NCBI GenBank assembly: GCA_947179155.2
Contig: OX359274.1
Coordinates: 46,397,564-46,461,563, forward strand
Length of the DNA: 64,000 nt
Direction of reading: 5' to 3'
From: Hedera helix
Lineage: Eukaryota > Streptophyta > Magnoliopsida > Apiales > Araliaceae
Position numbers and translations under genes: made by a program. The stretch's first letter is position 1. Each line of letters starts with the position of its first letter. Positions 35,401 through 46,504 of the stretch are shown one piece after another. The notes under the pieces are model-generated. The model did no database searches, was not told the origin of the DNA, and saw only the letters and a program-made list of their open reading frames with translations.

Positions 35401-35466
35401 AATATATGCCTTTTGAATTAACAGACAACCATCTTTGTTGGTTTGCAGGCATGGGGATTGAGCTGA
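28657..35466 (+). CDS. LIN: LIN/CERBERUS-like E3 ubiquitin ligase: U-box, armadillo-like and WD40 (15 exons, 1338 aa)
   Basis: Exons: 28657-29481, 30894-31121, 31213-31292, 31376-32530, 32639-32783, 32857-33114, 33204-33510, 33681-33805, 33890-34006, 34122-34253, 34338-34460, 34578-34688, 34773-34919, 35029-35274, 35449-35466; joined frame open (4017 nt). Order: helical N-terminal LIN domain (1-240), an 11-Asp acidic run near residue 250, a Ser/Lys-rich linker with FFPERVSLKVLTNQKSSRKS, a U-box at about 400-472 (DFVCPITSNIFDDPVTLETG, then TCPITRQKL), armadillo-like helices to about 1040, and WD40 repeats (FSGHSDGTMKVW, LYSGSLDKTVRAW) to the end. U-box proteins bind E2 enzymes and ubiquitinate substrates. 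Legume LIN/CERBERUS is needed for rhizobial infection threads and helps mycorrhizal colonisation, and is somewhat longer (nearly 1500 aa). The last exon encodes only AWGLS. Donors at introns 5, 6 and 8 are weak (GTTTGA, GTTAGC, GTTAGT). Confidence 0.92.
29403..29436. repeat. GAT trinucleotide repeat coding for poly-Asp
   Basis: A nearly pure run of GAT codons in LIN exon 1 encodes 11 consecutive Asp. Using one codon only points to expansion by replication slippage, so its length is likely to vary between alleles. Confidence 0.95.
29653..29832. mobile_element. Stowaway-like MITE relic in LIN intron 1
   Basis: It starts ACTCCCTTTATCCATAATTA, then AGAGTCTCATTTGAC, and ends with the inverted counterpart CCCTCCTTTTAGGACGAGGG and GAGTC. 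The central part is only weakly paired. Similar starts occur at about 13380 (bHLH intron 8) and 17928. Confidence 0.5.
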
Positions 35467-37852
35467 GGTGGATCCTGTAAATTCACGGAACTTAGGATGA
35501 ATAAGTGCCAGTACAAAACTCCGATTAACATTCTTTTTCGCAGTATAAGCCTCCCAATAGAGAGCTATTACTGAAAAAAATGTATATAGTTTAAAGTAAA
35601 CATAATAATCTTTCTTCTTTCAGTCACAGTGTTTGATATAAAATGCCCATGTGCAGTGTTGTATATAAGCTTTTACATGGAGAAAATATATTCTTAGAAC
35701 GCTAGTGCCATAAATTTTTCCATTTTATTGATTGAGCAGTAATGCCAGATATTTATTTCCCAGTCTTCCTTCTTCATATTCAAAGGCAAAAACTGAAAAT
35801 GAACCATTCAAGCTAGAGCAGCACATCTAAAAGCAAAGGTGCAAAAGGTCAAGATTAAAATTTGAAATCATATCGGTTATGAAATCAAACATGTATTTTT
35901 ATCTTGATGTGTTTGTCTGTTTTAGGTTCCCTGCACATTCAGAATATTCATTTATGGTGAAATATATTACCACGAATTATAATCATGTTATTAAAGTTGT
36001 AAATGGTCTTTATTTCCTTCTAATGATTTAGATTCTAGTACAGTTTGGTTCTACTATAAAGAAAGTAAAGCACTTCCAATTTAATATTTTGCTTTTGGTA
36101 CCAATACCATTATTTCACTAGAGGTCTTAAGGCGCTAAAGCTCATCTGGTTGAAGCTCAAGGTTGTTGCTTTAAAAACTAATCTGATGGTTAAAATCTTC
36201 CACTCCTAATTCATCAATTGCTGAGCTGAAAAGTATTTGTACCATAATAAAAGTTGGGATTGGAGCATACTTTATACTTTTGCTGGTTTGACTAATGGTT
36301 ACTACGACAGGGTAGTTAGAGGTTTCGCTTTCCTAGCGAGCGAGAGACTACCCAGCTTGCTTGAGAGCTAGCGGGAGTTGCAAGGGAGCGCCCTTAAAAG
36401 CCAAGCGAAAGGTGTAATTGGACTTAGAATTTATAAGTAGTCCGGTCTTGGACTTTACTAATATATTGGGCTTAAACTCATGTTATAGCAACTGGTGTTT
36501 TCTAATTACTATAAAACATTATTTGGTGTGTGGATTATTGTAGAGCGTGTGAGACATATAATGAATACATTAAACAACCAGGACTAGCCAAATTGGTGAA
36601 CATAAGTTTATCGCATGTTCTTATTTTTCAATTTTTCTCTATTTTCTTTGTGAGATTACTGTGTAATTGATCTTAAATTCTAACAAGAAAAATTATCTGC
36701 AAGTTCAAATAGATAACCTTTTGTCAACTCCACAAAGAAAGCATTTTGCTCAAGTTTTTAGAAATGTCAATCAAGAATTATTGATAATGAAAGTGTAGAA
36801 TTAATATATTGCATAGTAGTAGTAGTAGTACCAAAATGGAGGTGCTAGTGTAATATTTTCCTCTGTTTCTTGAGCTTCTATCATAAAATTAATAGCCATT
36901 AATTAGTTACAGAAACTCTACTTATATATTTTTCCGTCCCCTTAATCGTGAAAATTTAATATTTAGCGAAGAAAACCTACTTTTCTGTTTCCTAAGTTCT
37001 GTTACATTTCTGTTTCTATGGAGCATGCATGATAACTCTTTGCACCTCAAGTTATCAACCATACTAGAATCTCTTGATCTACTCATCTGGCAACTAGCAT
37101 TGCCTGCACAAGAAGCTAACAGTGTATAGCCATATTGGATCATGTTCTCAGGCTTTGGCGCAAAAGAAATTGGACAAAGAAGAAAAAAACTTCCCTACAA
37201 TAAGATAAACTTTCAAGTTACAGGACTATTTCAGTTGATCTGCATGGTTATACTTCTTCCTTGATGTTGATATATTAATTGTCCCCATCATGTAAAAAGA
37301 TTATAAAATATTTATGAAGGTTTATGCCTATAATTAGGAGCATAGGATAAATCTTAACAAAGGTAATATTATGGCACAAATTATGGTCTTATAATTGTTT
37401 GAAAAATTAATTAATTAATTAACTCAAATATACTATATGCGATGAGAATAATTGTTTTGCATCATTGTTTATGGTATGTAGCCCATAGAATAATCATAAA
37501 ATGAAACCAAATGGCCATCTATGTCCGTTTATTTGCATGAAACCCCAAAATGAAAAGTTCAAATATTTGGTAAAGTTATTTCTCTTGCTTGTCTACTATC
37601 CCAAGAAGAAATATTCAATGTGAAAAAAGCCGGTTTCTAATCCAAATAGGAGGAAATTCCATGACACTCTTGGTTGCCTATTATCCCCAAGGGAAAATCC
37701 AATGTGGTAAAGCTGGTTCACATCAGATAATCCGAACTACTAGAGGCAGATTCTTAAGTTACAGCCGATTTGTAAAAAGCTCGGTCACCTTAATTTTCTT
37801 AAGTCTCGTGGTTCTGCAGCAGAACTGCTGAGATTTCTTAGTAACGGAATAG
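35467..37852. other. LIN 3' UTR and intergenic region before the transporter gene
   Basis: The LIN 3' UTR probably spans the first 200 bp or so. The rest holds no supported gene. A stretch richer in GC (36300-36420, with TTAGAGGTTTCGCTTTCCTA and AGCGAGCGAGAG) stands out, but I cannot identify it. An AGT repeat lies at 36818-36831. Confidence 0.4.
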
Positions 37853-40620
37853 ATGGAGTTTTCTTCGGATAAAATGGAGACCTCTCAACAGGCTTCGAGC
37901 AAAAAAGGAGGCCTTCGGACGATGCCTTTTGTTATAGGTGATTGTATTCCTTACATAATTACACAAAAATAAATTTTAACTTAGCTGAAATGATGTTTCT
38001 AAGTTGAAAAATTACATGATTCGTTCGTTTTTTGTACAGCAAACGAGGCATTTGAAAAGGTGGCAAGCTTTGGGCTTCAAGCAAATATGATATTGTACCT
38101 AATCTACGAGTATCACATGGATAATGTTAGTGGAACAAGTGTTCTGTTCATTTGGAATGCCATATCAAATTTCATGCCCATCTTGGGAGCATTTCTTTCT
38201 GACTCATACTTTGGCCGTTTTCGCGTCATTGCTTTGGGAACAGTTGTTACCTTAATTGTAAGATCACTAACTTTCCACCAACTTCTGTCCCAAAATGATT
38301 GTCCAATTTGCTATTCAGGAGACTGATTTAATTGTACTGTAATTTTCTCATCTAGGGAACTGCCATATTGTGGTTAACAGCCATAGTTCCAGGATTTACG
38401 CCTCCTGATTGTGACCCAAAGAAACAAAGTCATTGTGTCAAAGCAAACGCAGGGCAGCTATCGATTCTCTTTACATCATTTGCAGTGATGTCCATAGGAG
38501 CCGGTGGCATTAGGCCGTGCTCTTTAGCCTTTGGTGCAGATCAGTTTGACCAGCCTGATAACCCGAAAAATGAGAGAACTTTGCAGAGATTTTTCAACTG
38601 GTATTATGCTTCAGTTGGGATATCTATCATGATTTCAGTGACAGTTACAGTGTATATTCAAAATAAATTCGGTTGGATTGTGGGATTTGGAGTTCCTGTT
38701 GGGTGCTTGTTCCTGTCCACCATACTATTCTTAGTAGGTTCTCCTCTTTATGTCAAAATTGAGCCAAACAAGAGCCTGCTTACTGGTTTATTCCAAGTTA
38801 TTTCATTGGCATGGAAGAACAAACACCTTGCTTTGCCTTCCGAGAACTCAGACGGTTGGTATCATTACAAAAAGGGATCCAAATTTGTTTTACCAACAGA
38901 AAAACTGAGGTATTTTGCATTATGATTTCACTCGAAGCACTATGATCATTTGGCATCTTTATTCATGCTATGAATTATAGGTTTGCAGTACCCCAACATC
39001 CCAGGAAGTAATCTTGCTTTTCTGTTCTATAATTCAGGATTTAGTTCATGTCAAAAAAAAAAAACATTGAATCACTCAATTGATAATCCATGCTAGAAGT
39101 TGTCATTATCTTCAAGACTAATTTTGGAGTTGTGTCTGAGGCAAAGACTAATGATGTTGACAAACAAAATTATAAAAATCCTCTAAGCTGTAATTAAAAA
39201 GCCAAGTTCTAGATTGGCGTTGCCCCCTAGGCATCACTTTGATTGAATTTACCATGTTTGCATCAAACTAGAGTAATGCTAGACTAGCAAATGATATTCC
39301 ATAATTTGGTTGTACTCGTCTCTCTCTAAATGCTCAATTTGATTTTGAAACTTCAAATTTTAAATAGAAAAAATGGTGATAGAAAACAAAGGATCCACCA
39401 AAATACTGACTTAGATCTAAACAAAGATTTGACCTCCTACATAAATGGCACAAAAACAGACAAAACTGTCTATTTTAGGACCAGCTATTAGGCCTTGACA
39501 GAGTTAACTTTTCTAGCATCATAGCATTACCAAGAAGTACTTATTCATATGACTTCATTTTTTTACCACAGGTTTACTCAATTTCTAGTACAGTACATAT
39601 ATTTACACTAATATTTATTACATAGAAATTAGAATATGCTATGTGACAAATATTTTTTTTCCTACCGTCGTTAGGTTCCTAAACAAGGCTTGCATTCTAA
39701 GAAATTCCGGAAATCCTGATGGTTCATCTACAGAACCACAAATATCATGCACAGTTCAACAAGTAGAAGAACTTAAAGCACTTATCAAAGTAATCCCCAT
39801 TTGGTCCACAGGCATAATAATCGCGGTCACCATTAGCCAAAACTCATTTCCAGTTCTCCAAGCCAGTACCATGGACAGAACACTAGTTGGAGACTTCAAA
39901 ATCCCAGCAGGCTCCTTTGGCGTATTCGGAATTCTAACTCTAACAATATGGGTAGCCATATATGATCAAATCATGGTACCTCTCATATCAAAAATCACGA
40001 AATGTTCAGATGGCCTAACCTATAAGCAACGAATGGGAATCGGGCTTTTTCTCTCAACTGTAGCCACTGCAGTGGCAGCATTAACTGAGAGGGTGCGACG
40101 AAACACAGCAATTAGTGAAGGATTAGTTAATAATCCGAAAGCGATTGTCAACATGTCAGCAATGTGGTTAGTGCCTCAACATGCCTTAACTGGACTAGCC
40201 GAGGCTTTCAATGCAATTGGACAGATACAATTCTATTATTCTCAGTTTCCAAAAAGTATGGCTAGTATTGGAGTGGCTCTTTTTGCATTGGGGATGGGTT
40301 TTGGGAACTTGTTAGGGAGTTTGATAGTGGAAATTGTGGACAAAGTTACAGAACATGGAGGGAAAGAAAGTTGGGTTGCTGATAATTTAAATAAGGGTCA
40401 TTATGATTATTATTATTTGGTTCTGACAGTTTTATGTGCAGCAAATTTCTTCTACTTTCTTTTGTGCAGCTGGGGTTATGGTCCTTGTGTTGAACAAAAG
40501 GTTTGGGATAATGATGAAAAGGAAAGCATAGAGGAGGAGGATGAAGATTCGGCTAAGCTTAAAGAATCCCCAATGGTGTCTTTTGCCATGTCTAAGCAAT
40601 CTCCTCTGCATGCCTATTGA
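37853..40620 (+). CDS. NPF1.2-like: NRT1/PTR family transporter, NPF1-type (four exons, 600 aa)
   Basis: Exons: 37853-37937, 38040-38257, 38356-38909, 39675-40620; GT-AG introns, joined frame open (1803 nt). This is a proton-coupled transporter of the POT/MFS fold with about 12 membrane segments. The family ExxE[K/R] proton-coupling motif is EAFEK at residues 31-35. GAFLSDSYFGRFRVIALGTV is the conserved loop after TM2, IGAGGIRPCSLAFGADQFD the PTR signature, and FNWYYASVGIS follows. The C-terminal half has FLNKACI, MSAMWLVPQHALTGLAEAF and NKGHYDYYYLVL. The cytosolic tail is acidic (SIEEEDEDSAKLKE). Length is normal. Arabidopsis NPF1.1 and NPF1.2 are phloem plasma-membrane nitrate transporters. 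Substrate cannot be read from sequence, and several NPFs carry hormones or peptides. The start is the first in-frame ATG of the N-terminal exon. Confidence 0.93.
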
Positions 40621-40660
40621 TTATGCAGCAGTAGTAATACTACTAGTTTGTGCCTAAAAT

Positions 40661-40792
40661 TTATACAAGCATTTGCTTGTAATAACAAATACTAGATGAT
40701 GTAATTGCCTTGTTACAATAAATAATTTATACAAGCATTTGCTTGTAATAACAAATACTAGATGATGTAATTGCCTTGTTACAATAAATAAT
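40661..40792. repeat. 66-bp tandem duplication in the transporter 3' UTR
   Basis: TTATACAAGCATTTGCTTGT opens both copies, at 40661 and 40727, and the two 66-bp units look identical apart from the last bases. Each contains a possible polyadenylation signal (AATAAA in TTACAATAAATAAT), so the duplication may give two cleavage sites about 66 nt apart. Confidence 0.9.
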
Positions 40793-41001
40793 CGTAAAAT
40801 GTTAGTTGTGAAAACTTGATAATAATTGTTATCTGATTATGTTATTTTTAGTTTTATTTTTTCACTCAACTTTTGTCCTTATCAAATCTTGAGATTATAT
40901 TATCTGTACACGCATTGAATGTGCCGGGTGGGTGGCTACTAATCTAACTATCTAAGAATATCTTTTGAGCCTCCAAGTTCCAAATTTTGGACAGTTTTAT
41001 A

Positions 41002-41215
41002 GGTTAAATCACATTTTCCCTGTTGAACTGGACACCAATTTATATATACATCATTGAATTAATTTTTCTTTACAATTGCATCACTAAACTAAATACTTTT
41101 TTGAAAAATGACATTTAAAATTTAACGGGTTACTTACATGACTGCTAACGTAGACAATTTAACATATTAAATATAACATGAAATGCCACGTGGAATGTAA
41201 CTAATTTATAGCCTA
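41002..41215. mobile_element. Half copy of a palindromic repeat (family B)
   Basis: AGGTTAAATCACATTTTCCC, then CACCAATTTATATATACATC, then GCATCACTAAACTA and a CCACGTGG end resemble the left half of the complete element at 53801-54142. The matching right half is absent. Confidence 0.45.
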
Positions 41216-41717
41216 AATATTCCTTTTTCCCACAAAGTAAAAAGAAAAAAATGTGAACTGATGATTCGGTCGAATCAAAATAAGTCATTCAGCCCTTCAC
41301 AAGTGATAACCAAATACTCTGAATCACTTTTTCGTTCAGATATTGATTCATTCAACTCTATTCAGAGCCAAACAATCAGCCCCTAAGTTCTTTTCTTTTA
41401 TAGTCAATCTCATTCTCCTCCTCCCTCTAAAACTTAGCTCACAAACACAGTACTTCTAAGGCACAGTCCAGCTGATGCATTCTTTTCCTGCTATATATAC
41501 CCGCTCTTTCTATGCATATATTAACTGATAAATGTAAGAAAATTAGTTTGTTTACCTTTTGCTTACGTCTATAAACCATTTTACCTCATAAACGATATCC
41601 CATTATGAAGTAAATATTGTTGGCTTAGATTCATTACATACTTGATGACCAATGTAACTGAATAATAGCCCCTTAATTTTGCATAATCTTAACTCTAGAA
41701 ATGTCTTGTGCTTGCAG

Positions 41718-41871
41718 TTAATGATCCGTTTGTGATGAAGCCTGAAGACATGGAACTCGCTCCCGCAGGTTTGCTTTGCTGGTTGATGATCTGAAGGAGA
41801 AGGCAGCAAGCATTGAGACTGGCGGGGAATATACCATCTCAGGCTCCGAGGATTTCCTCAAGACTCTTTAA
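41718..41871 (+). pseudogene. Relic terminal exon of an unidentified gene
   Basis: After the acceptor-like CTTGCAG (41711-41717), one frame reads NDPFVMKPEDMELA. Near 41760 a one-base frame shift continues it as SRRFALLVDDLKEKAASIET and GGEYTISGSEDFLKTL, then TAA at 41869. GC content and codon use look coding, unlike the surroundings. No upstream exons were seen. It looks like the last exon of a housekeeping gene left by a partial duplication and now frameshifted. I do not recognise the family. A genuine short exon of an unseen gene is less likely. Confidence 0.5.
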
Positions 41872-41879
41872 TTTCCGTA

Positions 41880-43125
41880 GTTCTTTTGACCAAGTATCAT
41901 TATCATGACTATGTTTAGAAAATTAATATTTCCACTAGTTAATCCGATATTTTTATAAATAGGTCTCATTTGATGTTGCAGAAATATTAAATTAGTTTGT
42001 GGAAATATCAATTCACTTTGTTTAATGCATGTGTGTCATTAATTGGCTTATGAAGTAAAAAACCTTATTAGAAGTATTATGGGAAAATAATTGTTCCTCC
42101 TTGAATGGTTGGCGTTTTCTTAAAGTGGGATGGATGGATTTTGAAATGTTCTTCTTGTCTGGAAGTTACGTTTTTAGAGGGGATAATCTCCCATTTTCCA
42201 AGTTTATATATAAATGATAGTATCAATATTTCAATCTTGTAAACTTGAAGACCTTTTATGCTATAAACCAATAAGAAAATTAAACTTAATTAATAGATAC
42301 GAAAACAAAGAATTAAAATGCATATTGTACACTTGTTCTAGGGGAAGTTTAGTTTGGAATTGATAGCTGACCGACTATGTTAATGATTCAATATGTTGAT
42401 ACAAAGAATAATTTGCAAATTTTTTTTTTTTAAATACTGAGCTCTTGCAAATACTTACCTATTTATATAGATAGTAATACGTTTTCTTATTTTTACAAAT
42501 ATTTTGATATTATTATAAGATATTTTTTCTTATATATAATAAGTAGGTATCACGTTCACGTAAAAGTGCTCAAGTATAAAAATAATTCTAAAATAATTTC
42601 CGTTATTATTAAGTTATTTGGAGATTGAGAGGAGATTCTAAAGATTTAAAAAATATATATATTTTTTGAAAAAAGAGCAAACCTCAAGTAAATCATAATA
42701 TTTTTTTAATATAAAAAAATGTATTAGTATTGTGGATTTGAGGGGGTATATTTGAGAAACTATCACACTTCTAACACGCTCGTATTTTGCTTCCACTGCA
42801 AGCCTTTCTGCAGATAGACTCCAACATTTAATGCTGCGTTAGGCTGTGGAATATTTTGGAGGCTGTCCAACCGACGATGCTTACATTTCTGACTGCAGTA
42901 CATACTGGAACCGTTGAATTTCATCGGACAAAAGTGATATTTGGACCCAAAAATTCTTCAAATGCTATCCTATTTTTTCAGGCTAATTTTTTTCGATAAA
43001 TACCATTTATATTCTTTTTCATGCTGCACACACGACTCTGCATCTTATGTACATGTACATATATACTCCTATTACATTTCTAGTTAATATTAGAAATTAA
43101 AAAAATTATTTAAAATAATTATTTT

Positions 43126-43194
<69 letters not shown>

Positions 43195-43500
43195 AGGTTA
43201 GAAACATAGATTCATGAATGGCCCAAAAAGGAACCAATAATGTCTTTTACCAAACCCCACAACTATTTTTTTTTTGTTGCTAAATCCCACAACTATTACT
43301 ATGCCCTCACTCTCGTGGTAAAGAAAAAAGAAATGACTACTAGAAAGTAAAACGAAAAGCCAATGGATCCCAGCTATGAAACTAACTGGCTTGGAGCCGT
43401 TTGAGAAAATGGGGGCCCGTACAGTTTTCTTCATTTCGATAAATATTTCTGTTGGATTTCAAAATTTATTGAGAGGGATGCAGTGAAGTTGTGACCCTTT
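41880..43500. other. Intergenic between relic exon and ROP gene
   Basis: The stretch is AT-rich with no supported gene. It contains a long AT microsatellite (43130-43188) and a T-rich stretch. The ROP promoter and 5' leader should lie at about 43450-43723. Confidence 0.4.
43130..43188. repeat. (AT)n microsatellite upstream of the ROP gene
   Basis: About 58 bp of uninterrupted AT repeat lies roughly 540 bp before the ROP start codon. Confidence 0.95.
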
Positions 43501-43723
43501 GACCCACACTCCCCTCCTTTTATATTTCTAATCTAAAGACCAGTTTTTTTTAGTGTTTTTCTGGAAAATTTTGAGAACTTTTCCTTCTTCTATTTTCATC
43601 TCTCTCTTTGCAGTCCTCTTTTTTTTTTTTTTAATCTTTTTTAACTTTAACTCGAAAATTTTGAGGGTTTATATGCCTGAGCTGTTGCTAAAGAGCTTAC
43701 AACTTGATTAGCTGAAGTTTGAG

Positions 43724-46504
43724 ATGAAGAGTGCTTCAAAGTTCATAAAATGTGTCACTGTTGGAGATGGAGCTGTTGGGAAGACTTGCATGCTCATTTG
43801 TTACACCAGCAATAAGTTCCCCACGGTGAGTTTCACCATACCCATCTCCCAAAAAAAAAACATTCTTTTTTGTCAAATCTACAATTTTTTTGCTTCTCCT
43901 TAGTTTATAAATGCTAGAATCAATTTCTGATATTTGCCCCTTTTTCTTGCATTTCTTGGTATGGGTATTTCACCTCATGATTGCTTATTTCAATATCATA
44001 AGTTTGTAATTCTGATTAGTATACTTAATTCTTATTATATTTGTATTTTTCTTAGTATCAAAATCTTCTGGTTAGTTTTTAGTTCATATTGGGTTCTTTG
44101 TTGCAGGATTATATTCCAACAGTATTTGATAATTTTAGTGCTAATGTGGCTGTGGATGGGAGCATTGTCAACTTGGGATTATGGGACACTGCTGGTAATT
44201 TTTCATCATTTGCTGAGTATTGGGTTTTAAGATTTGGTAATTAGGTTTTCAGTGTACTTTATTGTTGCCTAATTGGTTTTGTTGCTTGATTTATAGGCCA
44301 GGAAGATTATAGCAGGTTGAGGCCTCTGAGTTATAGAGGTGCAGACATATTTGTGTTAGCTTTCTCTTTAATCAGCAGGGCAAGTTATGAAAATGTGCTC
44401 AAGAAGGTACTCATTTCAGACCTAATGCCTGCTCCTTTGTTTGTTCTTCTAATTTTACTTTTTTCCTACTTTTTCTGCTGTAATGCTGATGTTCAAATTT
44501 GAATTAGTCTTTATCATTCATATAAATATTCATGATTGTTTGTTTTACACTTTATTAGATTATATCATGTCTTAATCTTTTGATATTTTTCTTATGCTTG
44601 AAAATTGATTTGATGTTATCAACTAGAGAGCTTTCATTCTTAATTTGATTTAGATATGGTCTAAAAATAATAAGTGTTACTCTCCAATATTTCTGCAGTG
44701 GATGCCAGAGCTTTGTCGATTTGCACCCAATGTTCCAATTGTACTTGTGGGAACAAAGCTAGGTATATTACTAGATAATATATTTGTAATTAGATTTGAA
44801 AATCGGTGGGGTTAATTCTATATATTTCTATATAAGCATTAGATTGAACCACTCGTTTTTACTTTCCCCAGATCTTCGTGAAGATAGAGGATATCTAGCA
44901 GATCACATGGCATATAATATCGTAACGACTTCTCAAGTATATACTCCTTTCCCTATATCAATTCGATCATGAGACCACATTATTCATATGATGCAAAAGA
45001 AGTTTTAACTAAACTAGATATATAGGGGGAGGAGCTGAGGAAACAAATTGGTGCAGCAGCTTACATAGAGTGCAGCTCTAAGACTCAACAGGTAACTCAT
45101 ATTATGAAGAATTATATCATTTGCTGAATCTGGTAATTTTGTTTCAGGCTCTATCTTTGGGGTCTTGCCTACAAGTTTGAACTAATATATAATTTCTTTT
45201 TTGATTGAATGCTAGAATGTCAAAGCTGTTTTTGATACTGCTATCAAGGTTGTCCTTCAACCTCCAAGAAGGAAGGAAATGGAAAGGAAGAAAAGACGTA
45301 GAACCTCTGGTTGCTCGATTGTGTAAGTACTTACTTTTCTTAGGGCTATATTGCAGTCTCTATCTGAAACAATTTAGCATTTTGGATGCATTAAAAAGAG
45401 AGTTGATATTTCTTTGGAACTTCTTCCAGGCCTAAACTTAATAATCTTTTTTTTTTGGGTTTATTATCTCGAACTTCTACTAGAAAGATTTTTGGTGGAA
45501 TTGATGTTTTTTGTTAAGAGTGCGTCGAGTGACCATATTACTTAACTCAGCTCTATCTATTAAGTAACTCTTACACATGGATAGAAGCCAAGACTATAAT
45601 ATTGTCCGCTAGAGAAATGGGCCCCGTTGTATTTCTGTACCTATTGACTCATTGTGATAGGCCCTAAGATCACAAATTTTGAATTAGAACAAAAAATTGT
45701 TTAGTGATTCTTCAAGTTCTTTGTTACTAGGGCTGCTACATAAATTAAGTATGTTTGTAGCTCTACAAGGAACAAGCAAAGCAGGGTCTAGAGAATTTGA
45801 GGAAGAATATGGTATTTTTATATTCTGAAGCCTATTTCAAATCCTGCTGACTATATTTAGATTGGAGCAACTCATACATTGGGGCTTGTACTAGGAAAAA
45901 TAGACCAAATTAGCATGGATGGCTTATGTTGTTGGGGGTTTGGGTTCAATTTCTGTCAACAACAAATGTAAGGATCTTCTCACCATGGCATGAAAAATTA
46001 AAGTATTCATGTCTTTGATATAATGTTTGAAACGTTCTTATATTCAGTGCAAAATGAAGTAGATATTAAAGTATTCATATCTACAATCCAGTAATGGGGA
46101 TGGCATTTTTTCATGATAGAATAATAAGTGCATATAAACTGCTAGCGTTTGCGCATGGAGATTTTTATTTATTTTCAAAATTCTTGAGAGCATGTTTCTT
46201 TGTTTCTATTCTCTTCAACAATTTGGAAAGATAATACAGAAAATGGTCCTTCATTCCTAAATAATGTGGTCTCCAAGAATGGAAACCATTTTAAGTAACT
46301 AATGATTGTTTACTATCTTGAATTCCTTAATCTCCATGCAATATTTTGCATCATACCATCCTTTTATTTTAAGTATCAATTTTTTTATAAACCTGTAGTT
46401 CTCTGCTAAATGTGCTTGCACATTCTAATTTTTTTTTTTTTTTTGGCAACAGCAGGGGGATTGTGTGTGGACGTTGTTGCTTAGGAAATGTTGATGCCAG
46501 ATGA
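43724..46504 (+). CDS. Type-II ROP/RAC small GTPase (eight exons, 216 aa)
   Basis: Exons: 43724-43825, 44107-44194, 44297-44406, 44699-44762, 44872-44936, 45026-45091, 45216-45322, 46456-46504; joined frame open (651 nt). This is a Rho-of-plants molecular switch at the plasma membrane controlling polarity, actin, ROS and hormone responses. Motifs: P-loop GDGAVGKT at 14-21, effector loop YIPTVFDNFSANV, WDTAGQED with catalytic Gln65, VGTKLDL base recognition, plant Rho insert GEELRKQIG, and ECSSKTQQNVK. A basic stretch RRKEMERKKRRRT precedes SGCSIV and IVCGRCCLGNVDAR. This lacks a CAAX box and has the cysteine pattern of type-II ROPs (ROP9/10/11), which are anchored by S-acylation. The extra exon before the C terminus is also typical of type II. 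The acceptor of exon 8 is a CAGCAG pair, so an isoform with one extra Arg is possible. Confidence 0.93.

Noticed and set aside
38320..38345. Possible retained end for transporter exon 2 (frame to 38326)
   Set aside because: Splicing at 38257/38356 restores the conserved LIGTA junction of the NPF family. The read-through frame diverges from the family.
45925..45965. tRNA-like TTTGGGTTCAATTTC (T-arm like)
   Set aside because: No matching D-arm, anticodon arm or acceptor stem could be folded around it.
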